From Algoriphagus lacus (lineage in GTDB: Bacteria; Bacteroidota; Bacteroidia; Cytophagales; Cyclobacteriaceae), in assembly GCF_003583985.1 (NCBI RefSeq), contig NZ_QXML01000012.1, positions 60,536-124,535 of the forward strand: a stretch of DNA of 64,000 nucleotides, given 5' to 3'. The notes beneath the pieces were generated by a model, which worked only from the letters and a program-made list of their open reading frames with translations, was not told where the DNA came from and did not search any database. Of the stretch, positions 35,039 through 43,133 are shown one piece after another. The translations under genes were made by a program, and so were the position numbers. Positions within the stretch are counted from its first letter, which is position 1. Each line of letters begins with the position of its first letter.

Positions 35039-35413
35039 ATGAAAGAACTCAATCAAAACGAAGAACAGATTATGGCATTTTTCTGGAGATCCGGAGAACT
35101 GCTTATTAGGGATATTTTGGATCAATTGCCCGATCCAAAGCCACCCTACACCACTTTAGCTTCATCGATTAAACTATTGGAAAAAAAGGGTTACCTCAAG
35201 CACCGCATGTACGGTACGGTCAACTTGTATTCTCCGATTATATCTCAGGAGGAATACAGCAAGAAAAGTATCAACAGACTGGTTAAGACCTTTTTTGGAG
35301 GTTCTGTGAGCAATTTTCTTTCCTTTATGGTAAAGGAAAAGAACATTTCCGATAAGGAAATCAATGAATTACAGGGATTGATTGACAAAATGGACAAACC
35401 CTCTGAGTCATGA
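35039..35413 (+). CDS. BlaI/MecI/CopY-family repressor
   Basis: A 124-residue winged-helix repressor: L-N-Q-N-E-E-Q-I-M at the start, P-P-Y-T-T-L-A-S-S-I-K-L-L-E-K-K-G recognition region, H-R-M-Y-G-T-V-N wing and a C-terminal dimerisation helix containing the family's F-F-G-G-S. BlaI proteins are inactivated by proteolysis through their M56 partner, which is encoded immediately downstream (4-base overlap). A palindrome with matching half-sites sits upstream. In Bacteroidota these pairs regulate many processes besides beta-lactamase. Confidence 0.92.
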   Translation: MKELNQNEEQIMAFFWRSGELLIRDILDQLPDPKPPYTTLASSIKLLEKKGYLKHRMYGTVNLYSPIISQEEYSKKSINRLVKTFFGGSVSNFLSFMVKEKNISDKEINELQGLIDKMDKPSES

Positions 35414-36789
35414 CCGGTGTATTTGTTTACCTGCTTGAAACTTCGGTTTGCCTTGGGATCACACTTCTGATTTACAGATTTGTGCTCAGTGGTCTGACCT
35501 TTTTCGCGTGGAACAGGGCAATTCTTTTGTTGCTTTTGGGACTTTCTTTTGTCATTCCATCTTTGTCCTTGGACTTTTTTGGAAATGGTGGGGGAGAGGT
35601 AGTGAGAGAGATAACCCTTCCGATGGTTCAAGTAGGTGAGCAAATAGCCACAGCCCAAACCAATTGGTCACTTTACCTGGAAATTCTCTTTGGGATTTAT
35701 TTGCTGGGAGTAGTGGTCACAGCCTCTTGGATGATATTTGGATTTATAATTTCCCAGCGGCTGATTGGGAGAGCTAAAAAACTAAATCACGGGGATCATC
35801 TGATTGCGATACATCCTGAGTTTGTGCCCGCATCTTTTTTCAGGTACATCCTGATGCCTGACTATAATCCGGAGAGCCCTGAGCAACGGCAGATTATTCT
35901 CCACGAATCCATCCATGTCCGCCTCCATCACAGTTGGGATTTGTTGCTCGTCAATTTTGCCAAAGTGGTCTTCTGGTTTAATCCGCTGATTTACATTTTC
36001 GAGAAGTCTCTGCGGGAGGTTCATGAGTTTCAGGCGGATAAAGGTGTGACTCGGGCTTATTCCCCTAAAGAATATGCTACCCTTCTTTTGCACCTGATCA
36101 CAGCCAAACCAGGCTGGCAGTTTATGAACAACTTTAACCAATTTCAAACCAAAAAGCGCATTCTTATGCTAACTAAAACCAACTCTAAACCACAGCAAAA
36201 AGCCCGGTTTCTAGCCTTGATTCCAGCCGTAGCGCTACTTGTTTTTGCCTTTGCCTGTGACTTTACCCCCGAGCAGGAACTTGAAGGACCTACTCAAGTG
36301 GCTAAGGCAAAATCAATTGGACCAAGTGATCTTTCGGCTAGAATTTCGGAAGGCGCAGATGAAATCTTTGATGTTACCGAAGTACAACCCGTTCCTCCTG
36401 GAGGTATGGAAGGCTGGTCCAATTACTTGTTATCCAATCTTAAATATCCTGAAGAAGCCAGAAAAATGGGGATTGAGGGAACTGTCATCGTCGTGTTTGT
36501 GATCAATAAGGATGGATCCATCCGGGACGCAGAAATCTTACGTGGAATAGGCGCAGGGGCTGATGAAGAGGCAATGCGGGTGGTGACGGAATCTCCGGAC
36601 TGGACTCCAGCCTATCAGAAAGGTACAGCTGTAGCGAGCCGAATGAGACTTCCGATCAGATTCAAACTTGGTTCAGTGGCAGACGCGGACTTTGCTCCCA
36701 GAACTCGCCAAATCAACCAAAAATTGGCTCAGTTCCAATGGTCAAAAGGGAAACTGAATGCCATTCCCAACTCAGATGGCAAATGTTAA
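35410..36789 (+). CDS. BlaR1-type M56 metallopeptidase fused to a TonB C-terminal domain
   Basis: A 459-residue protein. Four membrane helices are expected (three before the peptidase motif and one at about 265-280, F-L-A-L-I-P-A-V-A-L-L-V-F). The zinc motif H-E-S-I-H lies near residue 170, with V-H-E-F-Q-A-D supplying the third ligand. The segment after the last helix is a periplasmic TonB-like domain (L-K-Y-P-E-E-A-R, G-T-V-I-V-V-F-V, I-L-R-G-I-G-A-G). It would sense an envelope signal and destroy the adjacent BlaI repressor. There is no beta-lactam-binding domain, so the signal is different. The next gene is a near copy of the TonB part. Confidence 0.92.
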   Translation: MTGVFVYLLETSVCLGITLLIYRFVLSGLTFFAWNRAILLLLLGLSFVIPSLSLDFFGNGGGEVVREITLPMVQVGEQIATAQTNWSLYLEILFGIYLLGVVVTASWMIFGFIISQRLIGRAKKLNHGDHLIAIHPEFVPASFFRYILMPDYNPESPEQRQIILHESIHVRLHHSWDLLLVNFAKVVFWFNPLIYIFEKSLREVHEFQADKGVTRAYSPKEYATLLLHLITAKPGWQFMNNFNQFQTKKRILMLTKTNSKPQQKARFLALIPAVALLVFAFACDFTPEQELEGPTQVAKAKSIGPSDLSARISEGADEIFDVTEVQPVPPGGMEGWSNYLLSNLKYPEEARKMGIEGTVIVVFVINKDGSIRDAEILRGIGAGADEEAMRVVTESPDWTPAYQKGTAVASRMRLPIRFKLGSVADADFAPRTRQINQKLAQFQWSKGKLNAIPNSDGKC

Positions 36790-36817
36790 ATGAATGCTAA
36801 ACCAAAAAACCAGAACC

Positions 36818-37219
36818 ATGAAAAACCAATCCGTTTCCAAATTAGTATTCTTTTTACTGGTGATTTTTTCCTGGATGTCCCATCCGGCTGAGGTGAAAGC
36901 CCAAGAGACCGTCCAAAAGGAAGTGGACGAAATGCCTGTTCCTCCAGGAGGAATGGAGGGCTTCACCAAATACATGATTGAAAACTTGAACTATCCCACT
37001 TCTGCCAAAGAGGCCAAAATTGAAGGTATGGTGATGGTGACGTTTGTGGTGAAATCAGATGGGTCAGTTGATGCAGTGGAAATTCTTCGAGGCATTGGTG
37101 GAGGCTGTGATGAAGAAGCAGTGCGGGTGGTGAAAAATTCAGGAAAATGGACTCCCGGTAAGAAAGAAGGAAAGGCTGTAGCCGCTCAAATGACCTTGCC
37201 GGTGCAGTTTAAGCTGTAA
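36818..37219 (+). CDS. Small exported TonB-domain protein
   Basis: A 133-residue protein with a signal peptide or anchor (hydrophobic 8-20) and a TonB C-terminal domain. V-P-P-G-G-M-E-G-F and the I-L-R-G-I-G-G-G region align closely with the C-terminal part of the upstream M56 protein, pointing to a tandem duplication. It has no long Pro-rich linker, so classical energy transduction is unlikely; a periplasmic binding or sensing role is more plausible. The ATG at 36818 was chosen because it starts the signal. A strong terminator follows. Confidence 0.85.
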   Translation: MKNQSVSKLVFFLLVIFSWMSHPAEVKAQETVQKEVDEMPVPPGGMEGFTKYMIENLNYPTSAKEAKIEGMVMVTFVVKSDGSVDAVEILRGIGGGCDEEAVRVVKNSGKWTPGKKEGKAVAAQMTLPVQFKL

Positions 37220-37245
37220 AAAACTAAACCAACTTCAATACAATC

Positions 37246-37280
37246 AAAAAGCCGCAAAACGATTCGTTTTGCGGCTTTTT
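37246..37280 (+). terminator. Intrinsic terminator of the BlaI/TonB operon
   Basis: An 11-bp perfect stem, GCCGCAAAACG / CGTTTTGCGGC, with loop ATT. It is preceded by AAAAA and followed by TTTTTTT. It ends the 35039-37219 transcription unit. Confidence 0.92.
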
Positions 37281-37444
37281 TTATACTGTCTTCTTATTCA
37301 GTTGTTAACGGGAAGGTCATTATTCCCCTTCAAGTGTTTTGCATAGAATTACCCCAATCAAATAAGCCGTTGGAAAAATATCTCCAACGGCCTATCAATT
37401 ACTATGGTAAATCCGAAATCCGATATACCAAATCCGAAATCGAA

Positions 37445-39988
37445 TCAATCCATATTGTCTCCATGGAAAATCGCATTCAGGAACAATTTGTTGGTGCCAA
37501 ACCAAGTTCCTCTGAAGTTTGGACTGTCGAAGAAATGCACGACTCTTCCTTGACCTACGGATGAAATGACCACTCCGGCGCTCAGCTTCAACTTTTCCAG
37601 ATTGGTCTTGGAGATGTAGCCGCCTAAATGTGGATTTGCCGAGTATTTGATCGGAGTCAGGTATTTGTCTTCCGATGGCTTGATGAATATGTCTGTATTG
37701 CGATACACCGGAAGAGTTTTTCGGTGATAACCATAAGCGATCGGGTGGGTCAGATCCAACTCGGCCAAGTAGATACTTCCTCCCACTTCCTTGGCACCTT
37801 CAAAGTCATTTCGGGTATTGAACGGCAAGGAATCCGGATCTTTTGTTTCCTTTTCCAGTTCCACGGCTGCCTCTTTGGTGATGCCTTTTTGATTCAGCCA
37901 CAGGGAAGCGTTTTTCATGGAAATGACCGTTCCGCCACGATTGATCCAATCTTTCAGGTGATTGACCTGTCCTTCTGAAAGGGAATTATAGCTGCCGCTT
38001 GGCAGGATCAGGGTGTTGTAATCGAAGAGATTGATTCTGCCAAACTGCTCGGTGTTTACTTTGGTCATTGGCATGCCGAGTTGCTGATCCATCAGATTCC
38101 AGATTTCTCCGGCTTCATTGGCATTGATTCCGGTACCTACCATCATCAATACCTTGGGTACTTGAACTGCTGACACCAAATTGGAACCTAGGTCAATTCC
38201 GCTGAGGTTTAATCCTGTCTGCACGACATATACTTTCTGTCCGTTTTTGGCGGCCAATTCTTTCAGTTTCGCGGAGACTTCCTCGGCTTTTAGCTTTTGG
38301 AATCCCATAGGAATCATCAGGGTTCCGGCAGGAAAATCAATTTTTCCATTCTGAGTTTGGGAAGAAAAAGTACGGTGCACAGACTCCACATGGATTCCTG
38401 CTTTTTGCAGTTCAAAAAGCATCTTGGGAGCATAGTAATCCGACCAGTCGATCAGGTAAGCATAGGCTTTTCCCTCCGGAAAAGTAGGATTGGCTTTTGG
38501 TGCTTCCTTAATTTCAGTTCCTGCTTTTGCCGCTGGCGCGGAAGAAAAAGGCATTCCGTATGCCGCTGCCATCGTCCAAGCAGATGCATCATAAAAGACC
38601 GAATCGGCAAACTCTTTCTCAAACTCAAACATGGTCCGTACCATGCGGTATTGCGGCTGATTGGTTGGCACAATCCATGATTTTCCTTTTTTAAACGACT
38701 GGCCTGAAGTGGTCAAATCAGCGGTGTTTTCATACACTTTGATCTTGTGGTCCAGTAAAAACTTGACGAAAAGCCGGTTTCTGCTCTCGTCAAATTCGTC
38801 TCCGAAGACATAATTTTTTGCAGGATCTTTTGCTCCTTCCGCGACTGCGCTTTGGAAAAATTCCCTGAGGTAATCGTGCATGTACACCCGATTGTCCAAA
38901 GCCGCTTCCATCGTGGCAAGTGAGTTGACCACGTGGTTTCGGATCGTAAAGGCAAAGGAAATATCTCCACGCTGGCTAGCCTGAAGGTGTCCTCTGCTAC
39001 TGGCAGTTTCAAATACCAATCCCAATCCTCCGTGGATGTCGGGGTAGGTGGAGCCGTAACCGGGATAGCTGTTGTCAAAGACCTCCTTGGTCCAGTACAG
39101 GCTGCCGATCTGATCCATGTATTTCGCAAAGTACTTGGCAAATCGGGGATTGATGTCATCGTAGTTCTTTCTTGGTACCACCGGGTTTTCGGACCCGTAT
39201 GGCTTGGTTGGTTCGAAGAAATAGGTGCTGTTGGTACCCATTTCATGGAAATCCGTGGTCACGTTTGGGTACCACTGATGATACCATTCCACTTTTACCC
39301 GTGATTCCGGATGTGCCAGAGGAAGCCAGTCCCGGTTCAGGTCAAACCAATAGTGGTTGGTTCTGCCGCCTGGCCAGGCTTCGTTATGTTCCCGATCCAA
39401 GGGATCAGCGACCGCCGGAAACCCCTTGTTCGAATTGGCCCAAAGGCTATGTCGGTCCCGGCCGTCAGGATTCAAAGTGGGATCGATGTGGACGACCGAG
39501 TTTTCCCGAAGGTTTTTGGCCAGATCACTCTGGGAAGCCAGCAACCAATAAGCGGTCAGCATCGCAGCCTCAGCTGAGGAAGGCTCATTGCCGTGAACAC
39601 CATATCCGAGATGAACAATTGAAGGCATGGAGTCGACATCCGGCTTCGGCTGACTGGGATCAGCTAGCTGCAATTGCTTTTGACGGATTTGCTCCAGATT
39701 GCCCATGTTTGGAGTGGAGGCAATGGTCAGGATGACTTTTGGGCGATGTTCGTGTGTATAGCCGATGGTTTGAAGCTGGGCCAGAGGACTGATCTGATCG
39801 AGTTTTTCGAAATACTTTACAATCAGATCATACCTCGTGTGCCAGTCTCCTATCGGATAGCCCAGATACTGGGAAGGTGAGGGGATTGACGGATCAAATT
39901 TTTCTCCGGGGAAGTAATATTCCTCTTGGGCAAAGGCGAAATTGCCTGATAAAAAGGCGAAAACAAGCCAAAGTAACCGTTTTGTCAT
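37445..39988 (-). CDS. Exported M14-family zinc carboxypeptidase
   Basis: An 847-residue protein with a signal peptide (F-A-F-L-S-G-N-F-A-F-A-Q). The M14 catalytic domain follows: H-G-N-E-P-S-S-A-E provides the zinc His and Glu, H-I-D-P-T-L-N-P-D-G-R-D-R a structural motif, and a further His in T-D-F-H-E-M-G. The C-terminal half (about 500-847) has a Rossmann-like/glutamine amidotransferase-like fold (L-I-L-P-S-G-S-Y-N-S-L, then G-G-T-V-I-S-M-K), typical of the large Bacteroidota M14 group. It probably degrades extracellular peptides. It is the only gene on its unit, facing away from the divergent DUF1080 gene. Confidence 0.93.
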   Translation of the reverse strand: MTKRLLWLVFAFLSGNFAFAQEEYYFPGEKFDPSIPSPSQYLGYPIGDWHTRYDLIVKYFEKLDQISPLAQLQTIGYTHEHRPKVILTIASTPNMGNLEQIRQKQLQLADPSQPKPDVDSMPSIVHLGYGVHGNEPSSAEAAMLTAYWLLASQSDLAKNLRENSVVHIDPTLNPDGRDRHSLWANSNKGFPAVADPLDREHNEAWPGGRTNHYWFDLNRDWLPLAHPESRVKVEWYHQWYPNVTTDFHEMGTNSTYFFEPTKPYGSENPVVPRKNYDDINPRFAKYFAKYMDQIGSLYWTKEVFDNSYPGYGSTYPDIHGGLGLVFETASSRGHLQASQRGDISFAFTIRNHVVNSLATMEAALDNRVYMHDYLREFFQSAVAEGAKDPAKNYVFGDEFDESRNRLFVKFLLDHKIKVYENTADLTTSGQSFKKGKSWIVPTNQPQYRMVRTMFEFEKEFADSVFYDASAWTMAAAYGMPFSSAPAAKAGTEIKEAPKANPTFPEGKAYAYLIDWSDYYAPKMLFELQKAGIHVESVHRTFSSQTQNGKIDFPAGTLMIPMGFQKLKAEEVSAKLKELAAKNGQKVYVVQTGLNLSGIDLGSNLVSAVQVPKVLMMVGTGINANEAGEIWNLMDQQLGMPMTKVNTEQFGRINLFDYNTLILPSGSYNSLSEGQVNHLKDWINRGGTVISMKNASLWLNQKGITKEAAVELEKETKDPDSLPFNTRNDFEGAKEVGGSIYLAELDLTHPIAYGYHRKTLPVYRNTDIFIKPSEDKYLTPIKYSANPHLGGYISKTNLEKLKLSAGVVISSVGQGRVVHFFDSPNFRGTWFGTNKLFLNAIFHGDNMD

Positions 39989-40016
39989 GGGTGGTATTTT
40001 TCTGAAAAGTAAAAAA

Positions 40017-40032
40017 GGATTTGGCCAAATCC
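40017..40032. promoter_or_regulatory. 16-bp palindrome in the divergent M14/DUF1080 promoter region
   Basis: GGATTTGGCCAAATCC is a perfect palindrome lying 28 bases upstream of the M14 start and 86 bases upstream of the DUF1080 start. It could be an operator for a dimeric regulator. No regulator gene is adjacent. Confidence 0.4.
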
Positions 40033-40118
40033 ATTAAAAATCCATCAGCGGCTTTCAGTTTACTGGGTTTTTGGATTAATTTATTGCTTTTAGTCATATA
40101 CCCTAAATAATCTATTGT

Positions 40119-40886
40119 ATGAAACACCAAGTATGGACAATTGCCTTGACCGCTATGGGTCTGAGCGTAAGTTCATTATCGCTTGCTCAGCAGCAAACCC
40201 CACCGCCAATGCCTCCTCAGGCTACTGAATTTTACACCCCGGTTCCTCCAAAAATCACTCCGGGTACCCAAAACAACTTGCCGCCTTCCGATGCGATAGT
40301 CCTTTTTGACGGCTCAAACCTGAATGGTTTTGTAAGTGCCAAAGACGGAAACAGCCCGGCAGAATGGAAAATCGAAAATGGGGAACTCGTAGTTGTAAAA
40401 GGTAAGGGTGATATTCAGTCTAAGCTTCCTTTCGGAGATGCTCAGTATCATGTCGAATGGTCGGCGCCAACCGAGATCGTGGGTGAGGGTCAAGGGAGAG
40501 GCAATTCCGGATTTTTCCTGATGGGGATGTATGAGGTCCAAATTTTGGACAGCTACGAAAGTAAGACCTATACCAATGGGCAGGCTGGAAGTATCTACAA
40601 GCAGCATCCTCCCTTGGTGAATCCGCTTAGAGCACCGGGAGAGTGGAATTACTATGACATCATTTTCAAGGCACCGCGCTTTGACAAAAATGGGATGGTG
40701 ACTTCACCTGCCACCGTTACCGTATTGATCAACGGGGTATTGGTGCAAAATAATGTGATCCTCAGAGGCCCTACCGAGTACATCGGGATTCCTAACTACA
40801 AGGCTCATGCAGAGGCTTTGCCGATCAAACTGCAGGACCATGGCAACCCGGTAAGATTTAGAAATATCTGGGTAAGACCGCTTTAA
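40119..40886 (+). CDS. Exported DUF1080 (3-keto-disaccharide hydrolase-like) protein
   Basis: A 255-residue protein with a signal peptide (cleavage near S-L-A-Q) and then a Pro-rich stretch. The DUF1080 jelly-roll has A-I-V-L-F-D-G-S-N-L-N-G-F, W-K-I-E-N-G-E, G-N-S-G-F-F-L-M-G-M-Y-E-V-Q-I-L-D-S-Y, and the R-F-R-N-I-W-V-R end. The family (PF06439) includes hydrolases of 3-keto-glycosides. It is followed by a Tat-exported Gfo/Idh/MocA oxidoreductase, a pairing that fits a periplasmic route in which a sugar is oxidised at C3 and then cleaved. Substrate unknown. Confidence 0.9.
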   Translation: MKHQVWTIALTAMGLSVSSLSLAQQQTPPPMPPQATEFYTPVPPKITPGTQNNLPPSDAIVLFDGSNLNGFVSAKDGNSPAEWKIENGELVVVKGKGDIQSKLPFGDAQYHVEWSAPTEIVGEGQGRGNSGFFLMGMYEVQILDSYESKTYTNGQAGSIYKQHPPLVNPLRAPGEWNYYDIIFKAPRFDKNGMVTSPATVTVLINGVLVQNNVILRGPTEYIGIPNYKAHAEALPIKLQDHGNPVRFRNIWVRPL

Positions 40887-40898
40887 TCTTTCGTCAAC

Positions 40899-40946
40899 TG
40901 TCCACTGTCAACGGTCGACCGTCGTCTGTGGACAGTGGACATTTTT
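40899..40946 (+). terminator. Hairpin with T-run between DUF1080 and Gfo/Idh genes
   Basis: A 9-bp stem, TGTCCACTG / CAGTGGACA, encloses a nested palindrome ACGGTCGACCGT and is followed by TTTTT. It lies 12 bases after the DUF1080 stop. It could act as an attenuating terminator or a palindromic repeat unit; words such as GTCTGTGG recur near 46118. Confidence 0.6.
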
Positions 40947-40969
40947 AAACCAATAACTCAATAACCATC

Positions 40970-42313
40970 ATGACTTCAAGAAGACGATTTATACAAAACA
41001 CCATGTTGCTGGGAGCGGGGCTAAGCATGCCTTCTGTTCTCACTGCAGCTGACTTCGGGAAATTTACCCGAACCATCGGACCCAATGACCAAATCAATTA
41101 CGGCCTAATTGGCTGCAAGGGAATGGGTTGGTCCAATATGAATTCCCACCTCAAAAATGCCCAGGTCAACTGTGTAGCACTGTGTGATGTGGACCAAAGC
41201 GTTCTCGATCAGCGTACCGAAGATGTGTTCAAGCTTCGTGGTACCCGTCCAAAGCAATACAAGGATTACCGCAAAATGCTCGAAGACAAGGATATCGATG
41301 TGGTGATCATCGGTACTCCGGATCACTGGCATTGCCTAAACATGGTGGATGCAGTATCGGCGGGAAAGCATGTCTATGTAGAAAAACCAATTGCCAATAC
41401 GATAGAGGAGTGCCAGATCATGGTCAAAGCTCAGGAACGCTACGGAAAAGTAGTGCAGGTAGGGCAGTGGCAGCGCTCGGGTTCCCAATACGATCAGGCC
41501 ATTCAATATGTAAAGTCAGGCAAACTGGGTCAAATCCGATTGGTAAAATGCTGGGCGTATCAGGGCTGGATGAAACCTGTTCCTGTAGTGCCAAACGGTC
41601 CGGCACCTGCTGGCGTTGACTATGACATGTGGCTCGGACCGGCTCCGAAGCGGGAGTTTAATTCCAACCGCTTCCATTTCACTTTCCGTTGGTTTTGGGA
41701 TTATGCAGGTGGTCTGATGACTGACTGGGGTGTCCACGAAATCGACATTGCGCTTTATGCCATGGGTGTGAGCGCACCAAAATCCGTGATGGCTTCCGGT
41801 GGGAAGTTTGCTTATCCGGATGATGCTTCAGAGACTCCTGATACGCTTCAGACGGTGTATGAGTACGATGGCTTCAATATGCTGTGGGAGCATGCAACAG
41901 GAATTGACGGAGGAAATTACGGCACCACCGAAGGAATCGCCTTCATCGGAAACAATGCCACCTTGGTAGTAAACCGTGGCGGATGGAAAGTGATTCCTGA
42001 AACTGATAACGTGGACGGTCAGCGCAAACCACGCGTTGAGGAAGTGCCTCATAGCCGACCTACCGGACCAAGTGCTTTGGATCTCCATGCCGTCAACTTC
42101 ATCGAAGCGGTGACAGCCAACGATCCAAAATTGCTGAAGTGTGCGATCCAGACTGGTTCTGTAGCTGCAATCAATGCCCAAATGGGAAATATCGCCTACA
42201 AAACCGGTAAAAAAGTCTATTGGGATGCTTCGAAAAATATGTTTACAGATTCAGACGCCAACCAGCTCATGAAGGCGCATTATCACAATGGTTGGCAGGT
42301 GCCGAAGGTCTAA
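40970..42313 (+). CDS. Tat-exported Gfo/Idh/MocA-family oxidoreductase
   Basis: A 447-residue NAD(P)-dependent sugar oxidoreductase. The Tat signal S-R-R-R-F-I-Q starts at residue 3 and the hydrophobic stretch ends near 27 with L-T-A-A-D. The Rossmann segment has G-L-I-G-C-K-G-M-G, and a conserved G-T-P-D-H-W-H-C and V-E-K-P follow, with the E-K-P lysine expected to be catalytic. The domain ends in the Bacteroidota-type R-F-H-F-T-F-R-W-F-W-D-Y. Export with bound cofactor suggests periplasmic sugar oxidation. It is 83 bases downstream of the DUF1080 gene, probably one transcript. Confidence 0.93.
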   Translation: MTSRRRFIQNTMLLGAGLSMPSVLTAADFGKFTRTIGPNDQINYGLIGCKGMGWSNMNSHLKNAQVNCVALCDVDQSVLDQRTEDVFKLRGTRPKQYKDYRKMLEDKDIDVVIIGTPDHWHCLNMVDAVSAGKHVYVEKPIANTIEECQIMVKAQERYGKVVQVGQWQRSGSQYDQAIQYVKSGKLGQIRLVKCWAYQGWMKPVPVVPNGPAPAGVDYDMWLGPAPKREFNSNRFHFTFRWFWDYAGGLMTDWGVHEIDIALYAMGVSAPKSVMASGGKFAYPDDASETPDTLQTVYEYDGFNMLWEHATGIDGGNYGTTEGIAFIGNNATLVVNRGGWKVIPETDNVDGQRKPRVEEVPHSRPTGPSALDLHAVNFIEAVTANDPKLLKCAIQTGSVAAINAQMGNIAYKTGKKVYWDASKNMFTDSDANQLMKAHYHNGWQVPKV

Positions 42314-42331
42314 GAATTTACGATTTTAGAT

Positions 42332-42754
42332 TTACGAGCCCTCTGAAGAGATTTGGAGGGCTTTTTTGTACAAATCCGGAATTATTCCAAGCTGAATCAC
42401 CAACCAGCCTGGCTGAAGCGAGATTCCCTGGATTCTGAACTCTTCTGTAGCTTTTTTCTCCTTTTCGGGTAAGAATTTGAAAGGATCTAGTTCGATTTGT
42501 TTTTCCTTTTTATTCCAGAGGATACCCTCTTTCTCAAATTTGACAAACCACCTCACGAATAGATTTTTCCAAAATCCTAAGTCATAGGAAATCACAATTG
42601 ACCGATCGAAAAATCCATCAAGTTTGCAAGCCACCTCCGCCTTTGGATGGATAACCCTAAACTCGTCTGATCCCGTAATTGCCAACCGGATTCCCTCTCC
42701 GGCATTGTTTTCTGCTAAAAATTGGAGTTCGGCTTCGGTTAACTTGATTTCCAT
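42332..42754 (-). CDS. Hypothetical soluble protein
   Basis: A 140-residue protein with the conserved-looking start M-E-I-K-L-T-E-A-E-L-Q and a charged K-K-E-K-Q-I-E-L region. It has no signal peptide and no cysteine motif that suggests metal binding. The ATG at 42754 was chosen over an upstream ATG at 42805 because the extra 17 residues have low similarity to coding sequence. It ends 18 bases from the convergent Gfo/Idh gene, with a terminator stem inside its 3' end. Family not recognised. Confidence 0.65.
   Translation of the reverse strand: MEIKLTEAELQFLAENNAGEGIRLAITGSDEFRVIHPKAEVACKLDGFFDRSIVISYDLGFWKNLFVRWFVKFEKEGILWNKKEKQIELDPFKFLPEKEKKATEEFRIQGISLQPGWLVIQLGIIPDLYKKALQISSEGS
42337..42367 (+). 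terminator. Terminator of the Gfo/Idh gene
   Basis: A 7-bp stem, AGCCCTC / GAGGGCT, with a 12-base loop, followed by TTTTT. It overlaps the 3' end of the convergent hypothetical gene. Confidence 0.72.
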
Positions 42755-43118
42755 GACAGGCGGATTTAGAAAAGTGTCTTGCTGCAATTTAGACCTTATA
42801 GTCAAACGGTTTCAAACCATTTCCAGTTCGTCGACTCTGCTTTGAAAATCCGGAACCGATGGATAAGTTTCGTGGCTTTAGGTTTCTTTAGTTGCGAGGT
42901 CTGAATTATTGGGGAGCCCCTTGAAAAACCCCAACTGTCCGAAAACGACAATTAATCCTTTCAATGTACTTTTTAAATCACCGGGATTTTAGAAAACCCT
43001 CAACTTAATCCACGTATTCCCGCCAAATAACCCCGTTTTCCTGCCATTGAAACATTCCCGTTGAATTGGGTAGATAATAGATTTACATTTAAAGCTTAGA
43101 GAAAATTAAAACCATTAA
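42755..43118. other. Intergenic region without a recognised gene
   Basis: About 360 bases between the divergently placed hypothetical gene and the TldD gene. No open frame with family features, no RNA gene and no long repeat was seen. It should contain the TldD-operon promoter, but no clear TAnnTTTG pair was found. Confidence 0.5.
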
Positions 43119-43133
43119 ACAAGCGATCCATTT

